Assembly: GCA_024180945.1 (NCBI GenBank)
Contig: JAKSGN010000006.1
Location: forward strand, 3,844,001 to 3,908,000
Origin: Macrophomina tecta
Taxonomy: Eukaryota > Ascomycota > Dothideomycetes > Botryosphaeriales > Botryosphaeriaceae
DNA length: 64,000 nt
Direction: 5' to 3'
Shown here: piece by piece, positions 47,231 through 58,255 of the stretch
How the letters are laid out: each line of letters opens with the position of its first letter
How positions within the stretch are numbered: position 1 is the first letter of the stretch
Program-made: the position numbers and the translations under genes
Notes under the pieces: generated by a model
What the model saw: only the letters and a program-made list of their open reading frames with translations
Told to the model about the DNA's origin: nothing
Databases searched by the model: none

Positions 47231-48029
47231 CCAGAGTGCGGCTGCGGCTCCTGTCCGGAAACGAGGTCTTGGGTCGGATACGTGGTGAAATGCAGGATCT
47301 GCACTGGCTCCAGTTTGGCGGCCAGGCAGAGTCGCTCAGCGAAAAACAAGGTCGGCTGCGTGAAGGCCGGAATTTTGGCGAATAGTTGCCCAGAGCCGCG
47401 GTCGGCAAAGCTGGAACTAGATGCTTCGTGGGCCGGGGGGGGCGCGGTAGGTATTGGGCGGCCGTGTTCGGTGGATAGCTGGGGGGATGGCGGGCGCGAC
47501 GGCGAACGTTGCACAAGCGTCGGATAGCGTGGCTGGTGGTCTGGGTAGCTCTTGGATCAGCACTGCGAACAGGAGGACGAGAAGTGAAGTTTTCTTGTGC
47601 GAGAAAAAGCAGTTGCGAGCCCCACTCGAGAGACGCGACAAGGGAAGTGGCAGCGGTGAAAGAGCGGCGAAAAGCGCGGGATGGCCACAGGGCGGTGGCG
47701 CCTGCGGTCGCGCCACTTCATGCGGCGGTGCATGTACTAGAAGCGGACCCTGCGAGTGGACAGAGGGAGAGGTGCCGCGCCCAGCTCCATAAGCGCGACG
47801 GCGTGACGTATGGGGAACATTTGCGAAGAACCCAAGTCGTGGCTGTGCACTCGCCTCCTCCAAGTCTTGGACGAGCCTTTACGTCGCCTCCAAGCAACCG
47901 CCGTCACCCAACAGCACGCAAGCGCGCGCGATAAATACTTCCTGCGCCGCCTGCCCCTCTGCTCCAGCCCACAGCGCGACCCGAGCCATTGCTCCTGGCC
48001 CCTCTCTTTGCCACCAGCAGCCTTCCGCC
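47231..48029. other. Divergent intergenic region, 0.8 kb
   Basis: This GC-rich stretch separates the minus-strand TRK gene from the plus-strand spartin-domain gene and should hold both promoters. Overlapping ORFs on both strands have no domain. Confidence 0.45.
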
Positions 48030-49619
48030 ATGACGAGTCACAACGACCCCCGCTTACTCTACTCCATCCCTGGAATCAAAGCCTACCACATCCAGAATGG
48101 CGAGGAGGACTCTCTGACGCCATCGGGCCCACAGACGCTCTCGCTTCTCATGGTGCCAACCTCGAGCCCCTTCGCCAACCCCGCTGCGCGCAACACCAAC
48201 GACGCGCCCGAGGAAGACTTCTACTTGCACCTGAACCTGCCGCCCGAGCTCGACCTCCCCCTTCCTGCAACCACCCAGATCTACCACCAGCCGCCGAGCA
48301 GCTACCTGATTCCGCGTTGGGATCTTGGTCCAGATAGCGGCGCATTCACGCGCATTGAGTTTCCCCCGCTGGGCCAGGGCGTAACTCAGGAGGACGTCGA
48401 TACCTTTGAGACGATTCTGGCACAATGCACAGCCTTCCTCGAGCGCGCGCAGGCCCCGAGCACGGAGAAGGGTGGTTTACCCGCATACAACCCGGCTGAA
48501 TACAAGCCCGGCCAGGCATACGTAGAGGGCACCGGCAAGGGGCAGCATGGACAGATAGTGCTGATCGACGAGGACAACGGCAGCGTTGTCGGAGAGCTCG
48601 CGGATGGGGCTTCGATTGAGGAAGACCCCAGGCTGAAGCCCGGATCAAAGAGTGAGGTTCCCGCGGGGAAGTACTCGTCACCATATGCTGACCATAGCCA
48701 AGATCCTGTTGAGGTGGAGATCAGTGCAGACGGCAAGCACGTCGACGTCCGACCCGTCTCGGAGGAATACTTGCGCATGGCCCGGCATCCCGCGTACAAG
48801 AACTCGTCCTTGGTGCAGAATGCGGCTGCGGCATCGCGACTGATCGTCACTGGCTCCACTTATTTGAGCGATATCATGACTTCGGGTGCGAGCCAGTTCA
48901 CTCAAAAGACCAAGCCGAACCAGAAGCCGGTCGTGTTCAAGCCGGCTACACACGACCGCGTGAGGAAGATTCATGAATTCACTCACAGCGCTGCGACTAT
49001 TTCCGCAAAGACTGTTGGTCAGGCTACCAAGTACGCGCAGAACTTTGGTGCATCCCTTTCTGGAAAGGGCAAGGGGAAGGACAAGGGGGAGAACTACAAG
49101 CCGGGATTCCTCAACAAGTCCATGATTGCTTTCTCTACCGTCGCCGATGGCCTGGAGTACGGTGGGAAGAAGCTATTGAGCTCTAGTGGCGCAGCAGCTT
49201 CTCAAATGGTCGGTCACAAGTATGGTCAAGATGCAGGCACCTTGACGGCGGAATTGGCTGGTGGCGTCAAGAACGTTGGCCTTGTCTACATTGACGTTAC
49301 TGGCGTGTCGCGTCGCGCAGTACTCAAGTCTGTCGCGAAGGGCATGGTTGTCGGCAAGGTCAAGGGCGGGGGTGAGGTTATTGTTGGCGGTGGTGATGGC
49401 GGTGTCATCCCGGATGAGGATATGAAGAAGGCGCATGGCGCAATCCAGTCCGGTGCTGTCAACGATAACCTTGGTCAAGGCCAGCCAGCCTATGGGTCCA
49501 ATGCGCCTGGTGGCATCGTTGGGTTTGGCAATGCTGTACCGCAGAGTGGAAACTCAGGTATCGGCGAGCCTCTGGCAGGGCAAGCGCTACAGGGTCAATA
49601 CGTCAACGAGAAGCGATGA
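48030..49619 (+). CDS. Senescence/spartin-domain protein
   Basis: This intronless ORF gives 529 aa. The N-terminal part (about 1-150) includes SIPGIKAYHIQNGEEDSLTPSG, LSLLMVPTSSPFA and a strand-rich region. The senescence/spartin domain follows at about 255-450: NAAAASRLIVTGSTYLSDIMTSGAS, RVRKIHEFTHSAATISAKTVGQA, KSMIAFSTVADGLEYGGKKLL and GGVKNVGLVYIDVTGVSRRAVLKSVAKG. A Gly-rich tail ends the protein. In animals spartin sits on lipid droplets and promotes their turnover; plant relatives are senescence-associated. The fungal role is presumed similar but unproved. The ATG at 48030 (ccgccATGA) has a good context. Confidence 0.9.
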   Translation: MTSHNDPRLLYSIPGIKAYHIQNGEEDSLTPSGPQTLSLLMVPTSSPFANPAARNTNDAPEEDFYLHLNLPPELDLPLPATTQIYHQPPSSYLIPRWDLGPDSGAFTRIEFPPLGQGVTQEDVDTFETILAQCTAFLERAQAPSTEKGGLPAYNPAEYKPGQAYVEGTGKGQHGQIVLIDEDNGSVVGELADGASIEEDPRLKPGSKSEVPAGKYSSPYADHSQDPVEVEISADGKHVDVRPVSEEYLRMARHPAYKNSSLVQNAAAASRLIVTGSTYLSDIMTSGASQFTQKTKPNQKPVVFKPATHDRVRKIHEFTHSAATISAKTVGQATKYAQNFGASLSGKGKGKDKGENYKPGFLNKSMIAFSTVADGLEYGGKKLLSSSGAAASQMVGHKYGQDAGTLTAELAGGVKNVGLVYIDVTGVSRRAVLKSVAKGMVVGKVKGGGEVIVGGGDGGVIPDEDMKKAHGAIQSGAVNDNLGQGQPAYGSNAPGGIVGFGNAVPQSGNSGIGEPLAGQALQGQYVNEKR

Positions 49620-50084
49620 TAGACGGGAATGCGCGGGCAGGGCTGTGGCAGGAGCATTTCTGAGGCTTTCTTTCTTTAGTTTGTTTAATATTCGGGCATG
49701 GCAGGACCTCATGATGTTATGAGTTGGTAGTACTTTCCAGAAATATACCGATCTCAGGGGACGGTTTGCTCCCAGATTCCGGCCTCACTCTATCCTACCC
49801 GAGTTTGTACACCCCGCGGGAGGCTCCGGTCATCCGCATGACGCTCGCCGGAGAAGATATAGCATTCACAGCATCTGCAACGTGCAGCGAACGTTTTGCT
49901 CCTTGATTTGACCACTGGCGCCGTCTCGCTCACACAAATAGCATCTTTGGACCCTTCATCGCGACTACACATTTAGCATCATCCGACCCACGCCCTAAGC
50001 CCTCCATCCACGACTAGCCTACCAACGTGAACAAACCTTCACTAAACTTCACTGCCTCCATTACCCTATCGGCATACCGCAAGT
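49620..50084. other. Intergenic, 0.47 kb
   Basis: This is the 3' flank of the spartin-domain gene and the promoter of the small gene at 50085. Nothing recognisable is seen. Confidence 0.45.
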
Positions 50085-50438
50085 ATGTCTTGGCTCAAGA
50101 CCGCGCTCCTCAACTTCCGCACCGCCTTCAGCGCAGCTCCGCAACCTGGCGGTGCTCGCAACATCGAAGCGGCCATCCAGACCTCAGCGCGCAAGACCCT
50201 TGCTCAAGAGCCGTCCAAGCTCGCCAATTCGCCGAAGCGCCTCATCACCTCTCCAAGTAAGTCCGCGCGTCCATTAACCCGATGGTCGCGTGCCACCTAT
50301 TTCCAAAGAGCAGGTGAGACTGACCACCACGACCACACCGCAGGTTCGACGACCGCTCCCAAGACGCCGGAAGAGCTTGCTTGGCAGGAGTTCCTGGAGG
50401 AGCCCAGCCCGCACCAGCGCCTTGCGCCGTACGCGTGA
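50085..50438 (+). CDS. Small protein, 88 aa, possibly mitochondrial
   Basis: Exons 50085-50256 and 50344-50438 join (intron gtaagt...accgcag) to 88 aa; unspliced the frame also stays open and would give 117 aa. The N-terminus is basic and amphipathic (MSWLKTALLNFRTAFSAA) and could be a mitochondrial presequence. The C-terminal PKTPEELAWQEFLEEPSPHQRLAPYA looks like a compact conserved motif and is coded with high GC at third positions. The two exons keep that motif in frame in either form. I do not recognise the family. Confidence 0.62.
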   Translation: MSWLKTALLNFRTAFSAAPQPGGARNIEAAIQTSARKTLAQEPSKLANSPKRLITSPSKSARPLTRWSRATYFQRAGETDHHDHTAGSTTAPKTPEELAWQEFLEEPSPHQRLAPYA

Positions 50439-52105
50439 GCGCGAGCGCTAGTAAAGGCACGAACAACGGCGACGACGACGACAAACGGCAACCGTGTGCC
50501 GACGTTGCGGCTTTGGCATGCGCGTCGACCAAAGCGGCTGCATATGCAGGGCAAAGAAGCAGGACAGCGGTGGTGCATGGCCGGCCATGCTTCTTTTTCG
50601 CACGGCAGCCACGGCGCAAAGGCGAAACACGGACTCTTTCGGACCTTTTCTCTCTAAAGACACGGGCATCACACTTTCGTTTCCTCGGCGTTTGAACGGT
50701 GAGAGGCGGGAGGCATGGTAGCGTGTGAGCACGATCGGGACTCGCTAAAACCTGGATTTCATGGGGCGTTCTTGCATCACCTCCTGGCGTTGTTGTAAAT
50801 ACGATGAGCACGGGGATCGAAGGACGGGAGCATTCTAGAATTTCTTTTCCTTGCGGAAGGCTGCGGTAGAATTCTCGGGTGACAGGAATCCGCTGTCATT
50901 CTGTACCCCTGCAACGCTAGACGGCCGTGGCTTGCTCTAGGGTCCGGCTAGAAATTGGAGAGATTCGATCTCATACGACACTCTGGGCATTTCCTGGAAG
51001 CGGTTTCTCATCCACGGACACGCCGAAGCCGTGGGAGTGTGAGAGTCTGTAGTGCTCGTAACAACCCCAAAACTCAAATAAGTTGCTTGACTGCCGAGGA
51101 CGCGGTGACAAGTGGCTAAAGGCTCGCTGGCGCTCACTAGCTGGGAGCTCATCCGCGCCGAGACTGTACACGTCGAATACAAGCGTTTGTGGCAACTGTC
51201 ACCTTGGCCTCGGCCAGCCCCGACAAGACACACGAGAGCCAACTTTCCCCCAAGCGACGCGCGTTCCAGGCAAGGTTCAACGCAGCGTCCGATCCGAGGG
51301 CGACAAGAGCGGCGATGTGGGTGGAAGGCAGCATCAATCGAAGCGGTCAGTTCAACAACTCACGTTCACAGACACTAAGCCACGGGTAAGGAAGCATGCG
51401 CATGAGCGGCGCCGGCCGTGGGCTGCAAGCACGGGCACAGCAGCCGAGGTCGCACTGCATAAATCCAACCCGCGGTGTCGGTGTGTGATGGGAGCCATGC
51501 AGGTGGCAGAATGTAGCAGAGAGGCCGTCCGCAGCTAGCGCAGAGCAGGCCCCCCCCCCCACGCTCGCCAGCGCAGGCCACGACTTCTGCTGTCGTCCCA
51601 GGCCGCCGTGCAGCGATGAGCACCGACGCCACCACTGCTGCAACACCTGCGCCGGCGCCGACGCCACATACGCAGCCATCCCAACCTCCATCCCATCTCC
51701 CGCACTAACGCTCCGTGCCCAGTCCGTTCACGTGCGACCCCGCGCTGTCCTGCGCGCAGTAGCTGCTGACTATGCGCGCGATCCAGCCTCACGCGCGCTC
51801 GCCTCGCGGGGCTGTTTGTGAGCTCTTCCCCGCGGCTGGCACGAGAATGCCACCAACAAAAAACAGGAGCACGCGGCATGCTGTCCCAGGCTGCTAGCAC
51901 CACAGCGCCCGCCAGTATTCAAAAAGGCCTGCTCGGGCTGTGCGGGCTCGCGTTCTCCACACAGAAGCTTGCGCGCATCACTTTGCCCCCCATCTACCCA
52001 TCAATCAGCACCGTTTCTATTGGATTCTCTCTCTCGCGTCCCCCGCGCATCTCCGCAAACCGACGCTTCTGACAAACCGAAACTGCCCCGTCCGGCCGAG
52101 AGATT
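50439..52105. other. Gene-free 1.7 kb, GC-rich
   Basis: The stretch follows the 88 aa gene. Overlapping Arg-, Ser- and Ala-rich ORFs on all frames are typical of translated GC-rich non-coding DNA. A poly-C run lies at about 51550-51560. The right end may be the promoter or leader of the micro-ORF at 52106. Confidence 0.45.
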
Positions 52106-52201
52106 ATGCTGCTCATCATCCCGCTCATCTCTTCCATCTGCGTGCTCCTCGTCAAGTCGGTTGCGCTCGGCGCCTTCGTCTACTACATCCGCAATTACTA
52201 G
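52106..52201 (+). CDS. Possible 31-codon membrane micro-protein
   Basis: The ORF from ATG (context gattATG) to TAG encodes 31 residues beginning MLLIIPLISSICVLLVK and ending FVYYIRNY. Apart from the ends, most of it is a single hydrophobic helix. Nearly every codon ends in C or G, as in real genes of this window and unlike most chance ORFs. It is too short for ordinary gene callers. It could be a free-standing small membrane protein or one exon of an unrecognised split gene. No homologue comes to mind. Confidence 0.4.
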   Translation: MLLIIPLISSICVLLVKSVALGAFVYYIRNY

Positions 52202-53740
52202 CCGTGCTCTCACTGGGAACCGGGCGAAAATTAGCCGGCCTGAGGCGGGAGGGGCAGGAGGAGGGTGGACGGGAAGGGAATCTATTTCCTGTTCCGCTCC
52301 GCCCCCAGACCCTCGGCCGCCCACCCTGCAAGGAAGGGGGTGGGTGAGTCGACAGGGCGAGCCGGGGCAGGGGCTGTCAGAGATGAGAAGGGAGCCGGTG
52401 CGGCGCCCGGTAGCTTTCGGGAAAGGGTGGGGGGGAGAGGGGACGCCTTGTCTTGTCCAACATGAGCAACCAAAACGCAAACCGACGCTAGCGCGCATAC
52501 ACGAGCAACCCGGCACGGCTGCTGCTGCAAGTTCCACCATCATCAACAGGGAGCCGCTGATTGTCGCATCGAACTGCTATTTTCACGGCGGCATCCCACC
52601 GGCTGGCGGCACGAGACCACATGAACGAACGTCACGACCATCGACGACCGCAACGAAGTAATGACTTGCTCCTACATTTCCCGACCGATCAGCCACTCAC
52701 AATCATGCTTGCTCCCATGCGCCTTCGGGCTTTACCTGCCCCTCAAGCTCAGGCCGTCCAAGACCCGTGCTTTCTTCCCCTCCACAATGTTTCATCAGTA
52801 TACCCTCAAGATAATAAGGAATTCATGTCTTCTTTCCATATTTAGCAACTAAATGCAAGATCATTAGCTGTCAGAAGGCTGGACGGCAAGAGCGGGCATC
52901 GAAAGTTATCACCAAGTCCATGGACGAGCCAACCTTGTCCATTGCTGTCTCAGATGCCACCAATATCGACATTGGAAACGAAATCTGCTACCAACACCAA
53001 AACATCAATCAAGCATGGCAGGGAAAATGCGCCAGCCCGTTTCCGTTTGGGGAGAAAACGTGACGAGATTAAACGCCGGGTGGCGGGTGGGTGCACTAGG
53101 CAGGCTAATTTACTTCCCCGTCCCTGGTTCTCTTTTTCTATTCGCACACGCAACGTTAGGCCGGTCTCTTTCGGTGTGCAATCGCATTTCAAAACGGCCT
53201 TTACTCTTCTCGAACTGGATGATCCGGAGTTTGGTGTGAACCTATCGCCCGTCGTCCGCGCTAAGTGAGTGTTCTGTCAATTTCGGGCTTCGAAACGACG
53301 CCAGACGGAAACTTCCTCTCAACATTGAGGCACGGAAACTTGGCCAAGAAGATTGAGCAGAGTACGTAGCTACTTGTGCCGTGCGGATGATGGTCGAACC
53401 ACCGAGGTTTTGGCGTACGTCGAAACCTGCATGGGTGGTCAAAGCAGTCATGCAGACGTGAACACCCAAGGGGCTCATTGATACCCTCGTCCAAGACGAC
53501 GTGCTCTCAGCTCCTCATAGCCGATGAATAGTTAGTCAACCCGTTGCCGTTGCTTGGGCTCTTGTCAAGCAAAAGCGTACGTTCCTACGCACATGTCTGC
53601 CCAATCAGGCAATAGTCCTGGAGCCCCGCGTCTAGTGCCAGGCCGGGGCCGAGGAGCATACCACTCCCGCAAGCACACTGCCACCAACCACTGCACACCT
53701 CCCAACCACCACCGAAGAGTCCGCCCGAGCTATTGCAAAC
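52202..53740. other. Gene-free 1.5 kb
   Basis: Only short overlapping ORFs are present. The right end is the promoter and leader of the oxygenase gene at 53741. No domain, RNA or repeat signature is seen. Confidence 0.45.
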
Positions 53741-56330
53741 ATGGCAGTCGCCACAAACCCCACCGACACCTTCACGAACATCCCCACCCTGCGCCTCGCC
53801 GCGGCGCGCGACCCTTCCACCAAGCCCGCCTTCCTCGCGCAGCTGCGCGCCGCGCTGCTCGACGTCGGCTTCTTGTACCTGGACGTGGCGGGCGAGCCCA
53901 GCCTGCCGGCCAGTCTGCTGGAGGCCGTAGTGCGGGAGGGCGTGGATTTCTTTTCCGCCCTTCCGCCCGAGGAGAAGGAGAGGATCGAAATGAAGAACGA
54001 GAAGAGTTTCTTGGGGTGGAGTAGGGTGAGTTGGCTTCTCCTTTTGCGTCTCTCTCTCTCTCTCTCTTTTTTCTTACTCAACGTTTGCTATGTGTTGTTC
54101 GTGCTCTATCTCGTTTGATGATTGCGTGATCTGTTGCATATCTGACGTGTTTTTTTTTTTTTTTTTTTTTGACTTCTCTCCGTGTCTCTCTTTTACCTCT
54201 GCGAATGGAGACGATTGGCGCAAAAGCCGCATTTACCGCTCTCTGCACTGCAAGAGAAAGGGAGTGCAAAAGAAAATAAGAGGACGGCTTGCAGCTGCAT
54301 CTGCATCGCTGGCGTTGCATCCCATTTTCCTTTCTTTTTTTCCCTTGCATGCATACATGGAGGGGGGGGGGGAGGGGGAACAAAACCAGTTGCCGCCGCC
54401 AGCACAGGCATAGGGATAAAAAGAAAAAGAAAAAACAAGAAGATTACTGTGTCTTTTCAACCCCATGTCAGATGCGGCACGGCCCGCCGCGATGGTGGTT
54501 GGCTGGTTAAAGATTGATTAGTGTGGCATGCATGCAGCGGCAGCAGCAGCAGCAGCAGCAGCAAAATTTATTGCTTTGCTCAACCCGCATCAAGGCGTAT
54601 AGACGATGTCAAGATGGCTGGTTTCGGCAAACCGCAAAAAAAAGACTGATTTGTGTTTGGTACACCGTTCGATTGTTTCCTACACTTCTTTCCCTCACCT
54701 CCCCTCCCCACTTCTTGATTGAACAACAGGAAAAAAAAAAGAACTTGTTGCAAGTGTTTTTGCTGCAGTTGTGGTATCTTTGCTATCAAAAAAAAAAAAA
54801 AGCAAATTCAAACTCCCAGATCTCCGTCTATTTGCCCCACCGAAGAAAAGCCTGTCTATTAGAAGTAGTAGTAACAAGAGGAAGAAGAAAAAAAAAATTG
54901 TCGGAGTAGACACCAACATGGGGAGAGAGGATGATACTGGGAAAATGGAGGGCTATGGAGCCTTGCACGGAGAGATCTATCAAAAACACACAAACTCCGA
55001 GGCAGCCTTCTCCTTATCGACAGCAAGAGAGTAACATTTTGTACTTCGTTCTTTTTTTTTTTTTTTTTCCTTTTCTTCTTTTTTTTTGGCTTTTTCTTCC
55101 CCCAAAGTTTGTTTGATGCTTTGCAGTTCATCGGAAAAATTTTTTTTTTCTTTTTTTCAATTACGGTTGGCGCGGGTTGATCGCTAACCACCCGTCGGCA
55201 CATGAATGCAGCTTGACAACGAGACGACCGCCATGCACACCGACCACCGCGAACAGCTCGACCTCTCCACTCCACATGAGCTGCCAGGTCCAGACGCGCC
55301 GCTGTACTACAACATGCGGGCGCCAAACCAGTGGCCATCGCCGCAGTACCTGCCACGTTTCCGGCCCATCTTCGAAGAGTACATGCGGGCCATGGCGGAC
55401 ATCAGTATCTTCTTCACGTCGCTGATCGCCGAGGCCATCGGGCTGCCAGCGAACGCCTTCGACCGCTTCTTCGATGAGGACCAGCAGCACAAACTCAAGG
55501 TGATCAAGTACCCGGAGGTATCACCGGACGTGGATGACCGAGATGAGATCGCGCGCCAGGGCGTGGGCCCGCACAAGGACAGCATGCTCACCTCCTACCT
55601 GTTGCAGGCTTCGCCGCATCGTGGGCTGCAGGCACTGAACGCGGCGGGTGAGTGGATAGACTGCCCACCCAAACCCAACACGTTGGTGGTCGCGATAGGT
55701 CAGGGCCTCGAGGCTATCACGCAGGGCGTATGCGCGTCCACCACGCACAGGGTCCTGAGCCCACGTTGCGGAGAAGGGCCCCGCTACAGCATCCCATTCT
55801 TCCAGGGCGTGAGCTACGACGCGCGGTTTGAGGAGATGGACGTGCCTGAGGCAGTGCGGGGTCTGAAGCGCGAAAGGCGCGAAGACAAGGTCGACTTTGC
55901 CTTTGTGAAGGGTCGGTGGAGCCATCTGGGCGAAGCGACATTGGTGAACAGGATCCGGAGCCATCCGGATGTCGGTGAGAAATGGGTGAGTGATCTGCCC
56001 TCCAGCCCTTACAGTAATCCGCATCGGCCATTTGTCGCTTCCCTTTTCCTCCTCCCACAGCCCCCTGGGAACTCTCGCGCATGCACATTCGGCCCGTCCT
56101 CGTGTCCCGGGGGTAGATCATCCGAACCTGGCAGCAGTGGTGCACTGGTGGTGAGAGAGTGAGGACAGGGCAAAGCGCAATCTTAACCCTCCTCTTGGTC
56201 AACGCACCGGCACAAGGGAATGCGATTCGCTGATGCATTTCCTCGGCAGTATCCGGGGATCCTGGCCAGGATCCGGGAACAGCAAGGTCGGGACGGCGTT
56301 ACTGCCCAAGACGTGCATAAATTGTCTTGA
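53741..56330 (+). CDS. 2OG-Fe(II) dioxygenase (isopenicillin-N-synthase-like)
   Basis: Three exons (53741-54025, 55212-55985, 56250-56330) join in phase 0 to 379 aa. The N-terminal DIOX_N domain has NIPTLRLAAARDP, LLDVGFLYLDVAG and EEKERIEMKNEKSFLGWSR. The catalytic half-barrel carries the iron ligands His216, Asp218 (GPHKDSMLTSYLLQ) and His274 (TTHRVLSP), and the 2-oxoglutarate ligand Arg286 (PRYSIPFF). Such soluble enzymes hydroxylate, desaturate or cyclise small molecules; the substrate is unknown. SFLGWSR/LDNETT joins cleanly across a 1186 nt intron, which is very long for this genome. The last exon supplies YPGILARIREQQGRDG, the usual end of this subfamily. There is no biosynthetic cluster around it. 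Confidence 0.87.
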
Positions 56331-56985
56331 TACGCACAGCCGAGTCAGCGTTGGGATCCGGGGTCCGGAGCAGCGGTCCAGGTCAGCTGGGGCCGTGCCG
56401 GGTCATCCCATCCAAAACGGCGGAGCTTGGACTGGCAAGACGTCTATCAGGGAGCCAGGGTCTGGAAGAGTCGACATCCACGAGTCAGCTGCCGAGGGCC
56501 TAAGAGTCTTAGGCGCGGTAATTTCCCTAGGACAAGGTGCCTGTTGATCTCGAGATTGCGTTCTTTTTCCAAAGTGTTAAAAAACGGTTCTCGCATGGGT
56601 GATGACGTAGGAGGACGGAAAATGGCGGCAAAGAATAATGGTGTTGATATTGCGGTCCTTCGTATTACTGTTAGATGATACAGACAGCTCCTATCTCTGA
56701 TGCGTTTTTGATGCGCTCTTGACGCGTACTGCGTGGTTCATGCGGCGCCGTGGACGGCAACTCTGCCGATTGATACCCCGGTCAGAGTGCCAAATGCGTT
56801 CGCAACTGCGTGCGAAACTCAGCCGAAGCCGGCGACGGAGACGGTGTGCGTGCAGAGCGCAACAGCGTATATTTTCCAGCGTTGATAATCGCCTCACTCA
56901 ATAGGTGGCCTGGTGACGCGGCGGGACGCAACGGCTGGGTTTGTGCTGCAACATAATCCTTCCATCTTCCTTTCCATGGCAAAAC
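56331..56985. other. Intergenic between convergent genes, 0.65 kb
   Basis: This holds the 3' flanks of the oxygenase (+) and the bZIP gene (-). No gene or repeat is seen. Confidence 0.45.
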
Positions 56986-58255
56986 TCATTGCTCCGGCTT
57001 CACGTTCGAGGGAATGCTATACATCATGTGCTGGCCCTCCATCGGCGAGCGTTGAATCATGGGGTCTCCGTGGTGCGATGAGGGAATATAGCTCTGGGGC
57101 TGGGGGTATTGGGAGTAGGATGATGGCGGATTCGGCATCTGGACCGGGAGATGACGTTGGTCGTGGTAAGAGGGCGGCGGCGGCGGCGCGTTGGACACGG
57201 GTATATGGCTGTATCCCATCTGCTGGCTCTGCGTCTCATACTGAGATTGCACCGGACGACCGTTCGGATCCAACACGTAACCTCCGTAGCCCATGGAGTG
57301 CGGCACAGAATTATCGACGGCATGCATGCTACTCTCGGACACGGACACGGGGGCATTAACATGTTGGCCGTGGGGGCTCCAGCGCATGGCATCTGGCGGC
57401 GCAGCAACGTCGACGGGCGGGGCGGAGTCTGCTCCGGTAGTGGTGGGGGCCTGGCTGTATCCGGTGTGGGCGTGCGGATTGGCGTGCGGGTGATGCCACT
57501 GGTCGGCCTGCGATGGCACGTTTGGTACGCTCGCTCCAGTCACGGAGGGCACGCTGCGCGCGGTCGGTGTCGATGACGGCCTTGGCTGGTTCATAATGTG
57601 TATTCTGTCGCTAGGCGAAGGTGCGCCGCTCGTTGCAAGGATGTTGCTTTCGCTTGGCAGGCCTGCACGTCGCGGAACTGTCAGCCAAACCGCCATTTTT
57701 TGCTTTTCTCCCCGCCGAAGCTCAACGCGTGTGGTTCCCGTCGGCGAAGAAGTATACGGGGCCGTGGCTCAGCAACATACCATTGCTCTCCGCGTAGCCC
57801 GCCTGGCCGAGGGCGGCGAGGGCGTGGTTGAGACGTTGCCGGAGGATGGCGTTTTCCTGCTCGAGCTCCTCGTTGCGCTGCATGATCTCGTGGACGCGTC
57901 CGTTGGCCTGCTCCCGGGCGGTGAGCTCGGCGACCCGCCTCTCCAGGCTCTCAATATGGTCCTTTGTGCGCTGGCGGATTGCTCGCTGGGCCTCGCGGTC
58001 GTTGGCTCTCTTGCGCTCCAGCTGGGCGGCCGTCAGAGTGCTGACGCTGCGGGTGCCGGCCCTCGACGGGCGGCGCTTGGCACCGGGCTGAGCGGCATTG
58101 CTCTGTTGTTGCGAGTTGGCAGACTGGGCCGAGGAGCCCTGGGGATTGGCCGAGGTGGGCGTCGAATTTTTCTTCGAGTCGGCGTCGGAAGACTGGCCCT
58201 CGTAGGAGGGCGTCGTCTTGACGGACGAGATGCTGGGGTTCGATTGGGTACTCAT
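56986..58255 (-). CDS. bZIP transcription factor
   Basis: Exons 58255-57781 and 57662-56986 join across a 118 nt intron (gtatgt...gtgcag) to 383 aa. Residues 1-75 are Ser/Gln-rich. The basic region lies at about 80-97 (RKRANDREAQRAIRQRTKDH), followed by a leucine zipper to about 145 (IESLERRVAELTAREQ..., LEQENAILRQRL). The second exon encodes a long Pro/Gln/His/Ser-rich, probably activating tail with a PPPPPSYHDQRHLP patch. The basic region belongs to the large fungal ANDREAQRAIR group; target genes cannot be inferred. The start at 58255 (MSTQSNPSISSVK) is preferred, but an in-frame ATG about 20 codons upstream exists. The gene is unrelated by position to HIS4's GCN4-type site. Confidence 0.9.
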
